Shown piece after piece: positions 42,599 through 50,803 of a stretch of DNA of 64,000 bases (the first letter of the stretch is position 1; the number at the start of each line of letters is the position of its first letter). The translations under genes and the position numbers were made by a program. The notes beneath the pieces were generated by a model, which was not told the origin of the DNA, made no database searches, and saw nothing but the letters and a program-made list of their open reading frames with translations. The stretch is from Mesorhizobium sp. B4-1-3 (GTDB taxonomy: Bacteria > Pseudomonadota > Alphaproteobacteria > Rhizobiales > Rhizobiaceae), in assembly GCF_006439355.1 (NCBI RefSeq), contig NZ_VFTG01000006.1:212707-276706 (forward strand). The letters run 5' to 3'.

Positions 42599-42922
42599 CG
42601 GTTCTGCCTTTCGTCAGGAAATCCTGACCCGGCATAACCGCCGGCTGGGACTCGCGCAACCTTGCGCCGCGCAAAACCAGACCGGCGCGATGGAATAGCC
42701 GGCGCCGGTTAGTCTGCCGGGCCAATACTGGCCTGTGCCGCCGGGAGCCGCCCAATACCGCTGGGCCAGGATCGGGGATTGCCGCAAAGCTCTCGCCTGT
42801 CGACGCTTCGCCGACGCGAGGATGCGCACAGTCCGATTATCTGAACGCCCTTTTAGCTTTCCTTGTTTGAGGTCGCCGGCAGCGGGAGTAATAGTCGCCT
42901 CTGAATTCGTGAGGAGGAGACG
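42599..42922. other. Gap of 324 bases between divergent fghA and aldehyde dehydrogenase genes
   Basis: It holds the promoters of both genes. I see the palindrome at 42613-42628 near fghA and a GAGGAGGAGACG ribosome site at its right end. The middle is GC-rich with small inverted repeats such as GCCGGCGCCGG, and no convincing gene. Confidence 0.6.
42613..42628. promoter_or_regulatory. Perfect palindrome upstream of fghA, operator candidate
   Basis: GTCAGGAAATCCTGAC is a 7+2+7 perfect inverted repeat, 14 bases before the fghA start codon. Its place over the leader suggests repression released by formaldehyde or a related signal; no regulator gene is adjacent. Confidence 0.5.
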
Positions 42923-44419
42923 ATGACGCTGAACTTCGACCCGAGGGCGAAGGCCACGACGCTCTACCATGGCGAATTCCGGCCGATGTTCATCGGCGGC
43001 AAGTGGGTCGCGGCGCAATCCGGCGACGTGATGCAGGCGCTGAACCCGGCGTCGGGCGAAGTGCTGGCGACGGTGCCGCGCGGCGGAGCCGCCGATATCG
43101 ACGCGGCGGTGGCCGCCGCGCGGACCGCGTTCGAGGGGCCTTGGTCGAAATTCTCGCCCTACGAGCGGCAATGCTTGTTGCTCAGGATCGCCGACCTGTT
43201 CGAAAAACATTGGGAAGAGCTCAGCGTCTCCGACACGCTCGACATGGGGCTGCCGATCACCCGCACGCTGGCCAACCGGCGCCGGGTCATCGGCATGCTG
43301 CGCTTCTATGGCGGCATGGCGACCGCGCTGCATGGCGAGGCGATCGACAATTCCATCCCCGGCGAGATCGTCACCTTCACCCGGCGCGAGCCGGTCGGCG
43401 TCGTCGGCGCGATCATTCCTTGGAATGCGCCCACCGCTGCCTCGGTCTGGAAGATCGCACCGGCTCTCGCCACCGGCTGCACCATCGTGCTGAAGCCGTC
43501 GGAGGAAGCATCGCTGACGCCGCTGCTGATTGCGAAGCTGATGCAGGAAGCCGGCTTGCCCGACGGCGTCGTCAACATCGTCACCGGGACCGGCGCCGAG
43601 ACCGGCGCACGGCTCGCCGAGCACCCGGATGTCAACAAGATCGTCTTCACCGGCTCGACCCTGACGGGCCAGGCGATCGCCCGCGCCGGTGTCGCCAACC
43701 TCAAGCGCGTTTCGCTGGAGCTCGGCGGCAAGTCGCCGATCATCGTTTGCCGCGATGCCGACATCGACAAGGCCGTGCCGGTCGCGGCGATGGCGGTGTT
43801 CGTGCATTCGGGCCAGATCTGCATCGCCGGCTCGCGCCTGTTCGTGGCGCGCGAAATCCACGACGAGTTCGTGCGCCGCGTCGCTGAATTCGCCGGCAAG
43901 CTGCGCATCGGCCACGGCATCGAGGCGGAGACAGAAATCGGACCGCTGATCAGCGCCATGCAGGCCGGCAAGGCGGAAGGCTACATCAAGGCCGGCATCG
44001 ACGAAGGCGCCAAGCTGGTCGCCGGCGGGTCGCGGCTGACGGGCGAACTCTATGACGGCGGCAACTTCATCGCGCCGACCGTCTTCGGCGCGGTGTCGGA
44101 CAAGATGACGATCGCACGGGAGGAAATCTTCGGGCCGGTCATCTCGGCGATGCCCTTCGACACACTGGACGAGGCCGTCGCGCGCGCCAATGCAACGCCT
44201 TACGGCCTGGCGGCCGGCATCTTCACCACCAATCTCGGTACCGCGCACAAGCTCGCGCGCCGCGTCAAGGCGGGCTCGGTCTGGGTCAACATGTACCATG
44301 CCATCGATCCGGCCGTGCCGTTCGGCGGCATGAAGATGTCCGGCTATGGCCGAGAGGGCGGCATCGAGCATCTGCACGAATATCTGGAGACAAAAGCGGT
44401 CTGGATCCAGACAGATTGA
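42923..44419 (+). CDS. NAD(P)-dependent aldehyde dehydrogenase
   Basis: Aldehyde dehydrogenase of 498 residues. The catalytic cysteine is in HSGQICIAGSRLFV and the general base in LELGGKSPII; cofactor contacts are in IIPWNAPTAAS and VFTGSTLTGQAIA. It belongs to the broad ALDH2/betaine/phenylacetaldehyde group and the substrate cannot be fixed. The ATG has an excellent GAGGAGGAGACG upstream. It stands alone on the plus strand between the fghA gene and the convergent maleylacetate reductase gene, 36 bases away, so its partners are unclear. Confidence 0.9.
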   Translation: MTLNFDPRAKATTLYHGEFRPMFIGGKWVAAQSGDVMQALNPASGEVLATVPRGGAADIDAAVAAARTAFEGPWSKFSPYERQCLLLRIADLFEKHWEELSVSDTLDMGLPITRTLANRRRVIGMLRFYGGMATALHGEAIDNSIPGEIVTFTRREPVGVVGAIIPWNAPTAASVWKIAPALATGCTIVLKPSEEASLTPLLIAKLMQEAGLPDGVVNIVTGTGAETGARLAEHPDVNKIVFTGSTLTGQAIARAGVANLKRVSLELGGKSPIIVCRDADIDKAVPVAAMAVFVHSGQICIAGSRLFVAREIHDEFVRRVAEFAGKLRIGHGIEAETEIGPLISAMQAGKAEGYIKAGIDEGAKLVAGGSRLTGELYDGGNFIAPTVFGAVSDKMTIAREEIFGPVISAMPFDTLDEAVARANATPYGLAAGIFTTNLGTAHKLARRVKAGSVWVNMYHAIDPAVPFGGMKMSGYGREGGIEHLHEYLETKAVWIQTD

Positions 44420-44455
44420 TATTGGGGTGAAGGCCGGCCTGCGACGTTCGGCTTC

Positions 44456-45517
44456 TCAGTCCTGTGGCGGCTCGCCGGCATAGGCGCGCGCGATAAGAGC
44501 CCGGATCGGTTCCCGTTCCAGCGCCCGCGGGTTCCAGTAGGGATTGGCCAGTGCACGGTCCGTCGCGATGTCGATCCCGTCAGGCGGCATGCCGATTTCG
44601 GAGAGCGCGCGCCTGGCGCCGATCCGGCCGGCGAGGTCGTAGAGAGCGATCGCGGGGTCGTCAGTCTTCAGCACCGTCCGCAAGGTTTCCATGGCTGTCG
44701 GAACGGCGGGAGCATTGTAGGCCAGCGCATGCGGCAGCACGATCGTATGGGTCTCCGCATGCGGCAGATCGAAACTGCCGCCCAGCGTATGGCAAAGCTT
44801 GTGGTGCAGCGCCATGCCGACCGAGCCGAGGCAGATGCCGCAGAGCCAGGCGCCGTAAAGCGCCTCGGAGCGCGCGTCGCGGTCATGCGGGTTCCCGGCG
44901 ATGACCGGCAAGGCGCTCACCAAGGCGCCGATGGCCTCGGTCGCCATCAGGTTTACCACGGGGTTGCTTTCCCTGGCATAGAGCGCCTCGACCGCATGGG
45001 CGATGGCGTTCATGCCGCTCGTTCCCGACAAGGAAGCGGGAAGCGTCAGCGTCAGGTCGACATCGTAGATCACCACTTCCGGCAGCACTTTCGGGCTCGA
45101 TTGGGTGACCTTCACGCCATCCTTGGTCTCGCCGAGGATGGGCGTCATTTCCGAGCCGGCATAGGTCGTCGGCATCACGATCTGCGGCAGGTCGGTGCGC
45201 AAGGCGATCGCCTTGGCGAGACCTGTCGTGGAGCCGCCGCCGACCGCGACCAGCCCATCGGCCTGAAGCTCCGCCACGACCTTCAGCGCGTCCTCGGTCA
45301 CGGACAGGGGCGTGTGCATCGTCGCCTTGGCGTACACGCCCGCCGCCGCGCCGCCGAGCGATGCGGCCAAGCGCCGGGCCTCCGCCTCCTGCGGCGGCGT
45401 CGCCAGCACGAGCACGCGTTTCAGCGCCAGCCGGTCGATCTCTTCCGGCAACCTTGCGATCGTGCCCGACCCGAAGACGACGCGCGCCGGTTGGCCGTTA
45501 TAGACGAAGCTTTTCAT
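44456..45517 (-). CDS. Maleylacetate reductase (iron-containing alcohol dehydrogenase family)
   Basis: A 353-residue Fe-ADH-family enzyme resembling MacA/TfdF, which reduces maleylacetate to 3-oxoadipate. Features are the cofactor segments LVAVGGGSTTGLAKAIAL and MPTTYAGSEMTPI, and the metal-site histidines in NAIAHAVEALY, HHKLCHTLGG and LPHAETHTIVLPHALAY. The ATG at 45517 lies inside the end of the YciI gene (20-base overlap). Its product would feed the pcaIJF enzymes at the left of the window. No ring-cleaving hydroxyquinol dioxygenase is in the window, so the source of maleylacetate is elsewhere. Confidence 0.85.
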   Translation of the reverse strand: MKSFVYNGQPARVVFGSGTIARLPEEIDRLALKRVLVLATPPQEAEARRLAASLGGAAAGVYAKATMHTPLSVTEDALKVVAELQADGLVAVGGGSTTGLAKAIALRTDLPQIVMPTTYAGSEMTPILGETKDGVKVTQSSPKVLPEVVIYDVDLTLTLPASLSGTSGMNAIAHAVEALYARESNPVVNLMATEAIGALVSALPVIAGNPHDRDARSEALYGAWLCGICLGSVGMALHHKLCHTLGGSFDLPHAETHTIVLPHALAYNAPAVPTAMETLRTVLKTDDPAIALYDLAGRIGARRALSEIGMPPDGIDIATDRALANPYWNPRALEREPIRALIARAYAGEPPQD

Positions 45518-45818
45518 CGAGCCCCTCCCCGTCAGGCCGGTTGTCGACGCGCAGCAGGAAAGGATTGATGCTGACGCTCTGCCAAACATTGGCGGCGTTG
45601 AACGGGTCACCGGCGTTGAATGCCTTCACCTCATCGAGGCTGTCGGCAGAAAAGACGAACAGCGAGCCGATCATGGTTGCGCCATCCGCCGCGACCAGCG
45701 GCCCGGAGATAACGGTCGCGACCGAGCCGCCGGCAAGATAAGCCTTGTGGGCGTCGTAATTGGCAAGACGGCGCGGAAGCGCATCGGCATGGTCGAGACA
45801 ATGCACGGCAAAGAGCAA
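45498..45818 (-). CDS. YciI-family protein
   Basis: A 106-residue YciI/YCII-related protein: LLFAVHCLDHADALPRRLANYDAHKAYL, then GPLVAADGATMIGSLFVFSADSLDEVKAF and a conserved-looking end NVWQSVSINPFLL. A His-Asp pair in such proteins is thought to be catalytic; H8 or H10 and D64 are candidates. The start is a TTG at 45818, chosen because GGGAGG lies six bases upstream and the family begins there; an upstream ATG at 45917 would add an unlikely leader. Genes of this family often accompany aromatic-ring degradation genes, which fits its overlap with maleylacetate reductase. Confidence 0.8.
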   Translation of the reverse strand: MLFAVHCLDHADALPRRLANYDAHKAYLAGGSVATVISGPLVAADGATMIGSLFVFSADSLDEVKAFNAGDPFNAANVWQSVSINPFLLRVDNRPDGEGLDEKLRL

Positions 45819-46038
45819 GGTAATCCTCCCGGGTAGGCGCAACGCTTGATCGACCGTCGCTAAGTCTACTCCTCCCCGAAGGAACTTAAATCGACTCCCG
45901 TCGAACAGGCTGGTCAATTAGTCCAATCTGGACAGACGCCGGCCGATGCTGCGCGAGGGCTTGCGACGAAGAAGAAGCGCGCAAGGGTGCCACCCCGCAT
46001 CGCGCGGTCCGGGAGCGCAGCCGCGAGATCGCCGGGTC

Positions 46039-47031
46039 TCAGGCGATCCTTTGCTCGAACTGCGCGATCTCCGCGCTCTTGCGCAGACCGGTCGCGACCA
46101 CCGACACGCGGAACTTTCCCGCCAGGGCCTGGTCGAAGATGGCGCCGACGATGATATCGGCATCGGCATCAACTTCTTCCCTGATCCGCGTCGCGGCTTC
46201 GTCGACCTCGAACAGCGTCATGTCCATGCCGCCGCAGATCGACACGAGCAGCCCCCTGGCGCCGGACATGGAGGCCTCGTCGAGGAGCGGATTGGCGATC
46301 GCCGCCTCGGCCGCGATTTTGGCGCGCCCTTGCCCGGAGGCCTCGCCGGTTCCCATCATCGCCCGGCCCATGTCCCGCATCACCGACTTCACGTCGGCGA
46401 AATCGAGATTGATCAGGCCTTCCTTGACGATGAGATCCGTGATGCAGCCGACACCTGCGTAGAGAACGCGGTCCGCCATGGCGAAGGCATCGGCAAAGGT
46501 GGTTTTGGCGTCGGCGACCCTGAAGAGGTTCTGGTTCGGGATGACGATCACGGTGTCGGCGCTTTCGCGCAGCCGTTCAATGCCTTCCTCGGCCGCCTGG
46601 GTCCTGCGCTTGCCTTCGAAGACGAAAGGCTTGGTGACGACGGCCACCGTCAGGATGCCGGCCTCCCGCGCGGCGCGCGCGATCACTGGCGCCGCGCCGG
46701 TCCCGGTGCCGCCTCCCATCCCGGCGGTGATGAAGCACATATGCGTTCCCGCCAGGTGATCCATGATCTCGTCGATGGATTCCTCCGCGGCGGCGCTGCC
46801 GACCTGCGGCAGGGATCCGGCGCCCAGGCCCTCGGTCACATGCGCGCCCAACTGGATCAGCCGCGACGACTTCGACATAGTGAGCGCCTGCGCGTCGGTG
46901 TTGGCGACGACGAACTCGACCCCCTGCAGCCCCTCGGCGATCATATTGTTGACGGCATTGCCGCCGGCGCCGCCGACCCCGACGACGGTGATCTTGGGCC
47001 TCATCTCCAGGATTTCCGGCTTGGCGGTCAT
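46039..47031 (-). CDS. Second, C-terminally truncated FtsZ
   Basis: Tubulin-like GTPase of 330 residues. The GTP-binding tubulin signature GMGGGTGTG is at 104-112, the N-terminal phosphate loop is [15 protein letters not shown], and the synergy T7 loop is [11 protein letters not shown] with D210 and D213. The globular core is complete to about residue 320, but the protein stops there: the linker and the conserved C-terminal peptide that binds FtsA and ZipA are missing. Housekeeping FtsZ in these bacteria is far longer and lies in the dcw cluster. S. meliloti has a comparable short FtsZ2. The gene is alone among catabolic genes. Its role is not known. Confidence 0.9.
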   Translation of the reverse strand: MTAKPEILEMRPKITVVGVGGAGGNAVNNMIAEGLQGVEFVVANTDAQALTMSKSSRLIQLGAHVTEGLGAGSLPQVGSAAAEESIDEIMDHLAGTHMCFITAGMGGGTGTGAAPVIARAAREAGILTVAVVTKPFVFEGKRRTQAAEEGIERLRESADTVIVIPNQNLFRVADAKTTFADAFAMADRVLYAGVGCITDLIVKEGLINLDFADVKSVMRDMGRAMMGTGEASGQGRAKIAAEAAIANPLLDEASMSGARGLLVSICGGMDMTLFEVDEAATRIREEVDADADIIVGAIFDQALAGKFRVSVVATGLRKSAEIAQFEQRIA

Positions 47032-47253
47032 TTTTTCATCTTTCTACCAAAGCACCTGCTTCCCTGCCCCAAGACCATGCGGGACCGGAACAACAAGCAC
47101 GCGAATCAGGCGATCCCCACCAAGCGCAGGGAATCAGAGGAGACGCCTCCCTGCAAGGTCCGCTGACATCTGTCCAGGCGCAAATGCCCCTGCCAAGAGC
47201 TGGAAAGCGTCCGCGCGCTCGAGTGATCCGAGTCGGAACCGTCGCAGGAAATT

Positions 47254-48294
47254 CTACTGCGTCACCGAGGTCGAGGTGCCCCAGGTGTCCGACAGCACGT
47301 AGCCTTGTGGATACGGATCCGTCGGATCGACATAGTAATTGTGTTCGCCCGTGATCCAGGCCCTGCCCGTGATCTGCGGCACGATCGCCTTGCGCCCGGC
47401 CACTTCGGTGAGTTCGAGGATCTTGCCGGCGAAGCGCGAGCCGATGATCGATTCGTGGATCAGCACCTCGCCTTCCTTCATCTGGCCCCGCGCCTGCAGC
47501 ACCGCCATGCGGGCCGAGGTGCCGGTTCCTGTCGGGCTGCGGTCCGAACGTCCGGGCGAGACGATGCAGGTGTTGCGCGTGACGTTGCCCGCCCCCTGGA
47601 ATGGCATCGCGAACTGGACAATCGACACGCCGCGCACATTGTCGAACTGCGGATGCACGACATCGAGCTGCTCGCGCGCCGCGCGTCGCACCTTCTCGCC
47701 GGCCACGGCCAGCTCGCGCGCCTCGTCGGGCGTGACCGAGAAGCCTAGCGCGGGCGCATCGACGATGGCGTAGAACATGCCGCCGTAAGCGATGTCCACC
47801 TTCAGCGTCCCCAACCCCTCGACTTCGATATTGGCATCGAGGCGCTCGGCGAAGGCTGGCGCGTTGCGGAAGGTGATCGACAGGCATTTGCCGTCGCGGC
47901 ATTCGGCGCTGACCTCGATGACGCCGCCAGGCATGTCCAGCTTGAAGCGTGTCTCAGGCTCCTGCATCGGCACCATACCGGTCTCGAGCAGCACCGTGGC
48001 GACGCAGATCGTGTTGGAGCCGGACATCGGCGGATATTCGGTCGGCTCCATGATGATGGCGCCCGCGGCGCAATCATCGCGCGTCGAGGGCACCAGCAGA
48101 TTGACGTGACGGGCAACGCTGCCGCGCGGCTCGCAGATCAGCATGCGCCTTATATGATCGTGATCGCGCTCCATGGTGATCATCTTTTCCATCATCGTGC
48201 GGCCCGCGGGCGGCAGCACGCCGCCCACGATGACATCTCCGATCTCGCCCTCGGCATGGCAGCCGACGACGCGGATGCTGGTCTTGGTGCGCAT
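47254..48294 (-). CDS. Proline racemase/hydroxyproline epimerase family protein with Ser/Thr active site
   Basis: A 346-residue member of the proline racemase superfamily (racemases, 4-hydroxyproline 2-epimerases, trans-3-hydroxyproline dehydratases). The fold is clear: RVVGCHAEGEIGDVIVGGV at the start, and FSIRF-type blocks later. The two acid/base positions are unusual: the first reads PMSGSNTIC with S91 where racemases have Cys, the second DRSPTGTGTSA with T255 in place of Cys. Dehydratases keep one Cys and have Thr at the second place; here neither Cys is present. It lies downstream of an N-methylproline-demethylase-like gene, so the substrate is probably a proline or hydroxyproline derivative. 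The reaction is open. Confidence 0.88.
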   Translation of the reverse strand: MRTKTSIRVVGCHAEGEIGDVIVGGVLPPAGRTMMEKMITMERDHDHIRRMLICEPRGSVARHVNLLVPSTRDDCAAGAIIMEPTEYPPMSGSNTICVATVLLETGMVPMQEPETRFKLDMPGGVIEVSAECRDGKCLSITFRNAPAFAERLDANIEVEGLGTLKVDIAYGGMFYAIVDAPALGFSVTPDEARELAVAGEKVRRAAREQLDVVHPQFDNVRGVSIVQFAMPFQGAGNVTRNTCIVSPGRSDRSPTGTGTSARMAVLQARGQMKEGEVLIHESIIGSRFAGKILELTEVAGRKAIVPQITGRAWITGEHNYYVDPTDPYPQGYVLSDTWGTSTSVTQ

Positions 48295-48456
48295 TGTTGT
48301 TCTCCCTGTCCGCCGCAGCCTGGCAAGTGGTCCCGCTTTGAGACAAACTGACCAATCCGCGCGCCAGCCTCAAGGAGAATTCTGACTGCAGGTGTTTTTC
48401 CGCTGCATGCCGAAGCAAGAAACGATAGTGCTCCGAAGCGGCCGCAGTTGATCGCG

Positions 48457-50526
48457 CTATCCGTCTGCCAGCGCCGTCACCTCGCGCCGGAACGGCAAGG
48501 CATCGCCTATATCGGCTTCGTCCAGCTCGCGGGCGAAGCGATGGCCGGCATAGGTTGCCCAGGCGATCGGTCCCGGCGCTTCGGCGTCACCGATGACCTT
48601 GATCGAACGGATGCCGTTGCCGGTCCACTCGCTCTCTCTGGCCTTCAGCTCGCGCCAGACGGCATCGTCCTGATTGCGCGATGTGACCAGGACGACGGCA
48701 TCGGCCGTCAGCTCCTGTTTCGCGCCGGTGTAGACGCAGGCCGTGACGACGCCGCCCGAGGCGATGTTCGTGACGGTCCTGTTGAGGACGATATCGACGC
48801 CCATCTCCACCAGACGGCGGTGAATGGCGCCCTGCTCCAGCGTGTTGCGGGTCCAGTCGGAGGCATAGGCCGAAGGGGTCACCAGGGTCACGCTTGCGCC
48901 CTGCCGCGCCATCAGCTCGGCCAGCACGCCGCCCATGTAGTAATGGTCATCGTCGAACAGCACGACATTGCCGGAGGGCACCTTGCCGTCCATCAGATCG
49001 TCCGGCGTGTAGACCGGCATGGCGGCGTCGATCGGCATAGGCACGACATGGGCGCGCGCGACGCCGTCGCGCCGCCAGCTCGAACCGGTCGCGATGGCGA
49101 CGTTCTGGAAGCCGAAGGACAGGATGTCGTCCGCCGTCAGCCGGCTTTCGAAATAGATCTCGACATTGGGCATCTGGCTGAGCTGGTACTGGCGATAGTC
49201 GCGCACCCGGCCCCAGGCCGACAGGCCCGGAAGCAGGCACTCGCGCGCCACGCGTCCACCAAGCGCGGTGCCGGCTTCCGCCAGCGCCACCTGATAGCCG
49301 CGCAGGCCGAGCGCGCGGGCGGCCTCCAGCCCGGCCGGCCCGGCGCCGACGATCAGCACGCTGTCGCTGCCGCCCTTGGCCTGCATGCGCTCCGGGTGCC
49401 AGCCCTTGCGCCATTCCTCCATGAAAGTCGGGTTCTGCGTGCAGCGCGAGATCGACATCGTCATGTCGCCGGTGATGCAGATGTTGCAGCCGATGCATTC
49501 GCGGATGTCCTCGATGCGTCCCTCCTCGACCTTCCTCGGCAGGAAGGGATCGGCGATCGACGGACGAGCGCAACCGATGAAGTCGAGCGTGCCGGACTTG
49601 ATCATCCTGACCATCACGTCCGGTGAGGTGAAGCGCCCGACGCCGACGACCGGTTTGGAAGTCAGCTTCTTGATGCCGGAGACGAGACTTTCCTGCGCCG
49701 CCTCTTCCTTGAAGCGCGACGGCCCGGAGCAATCCTCCCAGGCGCCATGCGCGAGATCCCAGAGGTCGGGCAGATCGGCATGCATCTCGATCATGTCGCG
49801 GACTTCGGAATTGGCGAAACCAAGCTCGCCGATCATCTCGTCCAGCGATAGCCTGAGCGTCAGGCCGCACGTGTCGCCGATCGCGTCGCGCCCTTCCTCG
49901 ATCAGCTCACGCATCAGCCGCGAGCGGTTTTCCAGCGAGCCGCCATATTCGTCGCTGCGCTGGTTGGTGGCGGTCGACAGGAAATGCTGAATGATGCCGA
50001 AGCCATGCGCCCCGTAAAGGCATACCAGGTCGAAACCCGCCTGCCTGGCGCGCTTGAAGGCATTGCGATGCCAGCGGCGCAGGTCGCGGATATCCTCTCT
50101 GTCCATGGCGCGAGCCTGCACCGGATCGTTGGTGAAGGTGCGGATCGGCAGCGCCGAGGGCCCGCGCGGAACCTCCTTGGTGTAGAGATTGGGACCGTTG
50201 ATGCCGGAATAGGCGAGCTGGATGCCGGCAAGCGCGCCATACTCGTGCATGGCTTTCGCCATCTTGGCGAGCGCCGGAATGTCGGCGTCGTCCCACAGCC
50301 TGAGTTCGATGAAGGGCGTGATCTCGGAAGTGTGGTGCATCTCCGTCTGCTCGGTGAAGATGACCCCCCATCCGCCTTCGGATTTCATGCGGCGCATCTC
50401 GGCCGCGGCCGACGGATCGCGATAGCCGCCGCCATTGCAGTGGGGAACCTGATAGAAGCGGTTCTTGGCCGTCACTGGACCGATCTTCATCGGCTCGAAC
50501 AGAATGTCGTAGCGTGGGTCGCGCAT
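48457..50526 (-). CDS. N-methylproline demethylase-like flavo-iron-sulfur oxidoreductase
   Basis: A 689-residue protein of the trimethylamine/dimethylamine dehydrogenase and 2,4-dienoyl-CoA reductase type. It has an N-terminal FMN TIM barrel (1-340), a 4Fe-4S site at C344, C347, C350 and C362 (CIGCNIC then C), and a C-terminal FAD/NAD part starting SVLIVGAGPAGLEAARALG. The best known match in layout and size is the StcD-type N-methylproline demethylase of stachydrine (proline betaine) breakdown; it would release formaldehyde. The ATG at 50526 is preferred to the one at 50541 because AAGGAAG lies between them. It precedes the racemase-family gene in one operon. Confidence 0.83.
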   Translation of the reverse strand: MRDPRYDILFEPMKIGPVTAKNRFYQVPHCNGGGYRDPSAAAEMRRMKSEGGWGVIFTEQTEMHHTSEITPFIELRLWDDADIPALAKMAKAMHEYGALAGIQLAYSGINGPNLYTKEVPRGPSALPIRTFTNDPVQARAMDREDIRDLRRWHRNAFKRARQAGFDLVCLYGAHGFGIIQHFLSTATNQRSDEYGGSLENRSRLMRELIEEGRDAIGDTCGLTLRLSLDEMIGELGFANSEVRDMIEMHADLPDLWDLAHGAWEDCSGPSRFKEEAAQESLVSGIKKLTSKPVVGVGRFTSPDVMVRMIKSGTLDFIGCARPSIADPFLPRKVEEGRIEDIRECIGCNICITGDMTMSISRCTQNPTFMEEWRKGWHPERMQAKGGSDSVLIVGAGPAGLEAARALGLRGYQVALAEAGTALGGRVARECLLPGLSAWGRVRDYRQYQLSQMPNVEIYFESRLTADDILSFGFQNVAIATGSSWRRDGVARAHVVPMPIDAAMPVYTPDDLMDGKVPSGNVVLFDDDHYYMGGVLAELMARQGASVTLVTPSAYASDWTRNTLEQGAIHRRLVEMGVDIVLNRTVTNIASGGVVTACVYTGAKQELTADAVVLVTSRNQDDAVWRELKARESEWTGNGIRSIKVIGDAEAPGPIAWATYAGHRFARELDEADIGDALPFRREVTALADG

Positions 50527-50568
50527 AGTAGCTTCCTTCATGCCGGCTCGGTCCTGCCGATCCGCCCA

Positions 50569-50619
50569 GGAGCATGATCCCGAAAAGTGGAAACCGGTTT
50601 TCGGAAAAGATCATGCTCC
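50569..50619. repeat. Interspersed palindromic element (RIME-like), type A
   Basis: GGAGCATGATC (50569-50579) and GATCATGCTCC (50609-50619) are a perfect inverted repeat around GTGGAAACCGGTTTTCGG. It is a second copy of the element at 18104-18173 and lies in the divergent promoter region upstream of the demethylase gene. Confidence 0.85.
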
Positions 50620-50679
50620 ATACCAGAACTACTCATAAGTTGGCGCCGGCGCGGGACAACTACGGAAATCTTCTGCGCG

Positions 50680-50698
50680 GATTAGGACGCGCCTAATC
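50680..50698. promoter_or_regulatory. TTAGG-N5-CCTAA operator candidate, copy 1
   Basis: GATTAGGACGCGCCTAATC is a perfect 7+5+7 inverted repeat between the divergent demethylase and ArgE-like genes, with a further half-site GATTAG at about 50710. Its core equals the sites at 56965 and 57057. The spacing fits the T-N11-A rule of LysR binding sites. Confidence 0.65.
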
Positions 50699-50803
50699 GC
50701 GCATCCGGGATTAGCCTGCGATGAACCGGGGCTGAGCCAAATTCGACTTCAGGGCGGCGACCGCACGATTTAGACAACCGGCTGCGGCAACAAGGCAAGA
50801 GAC

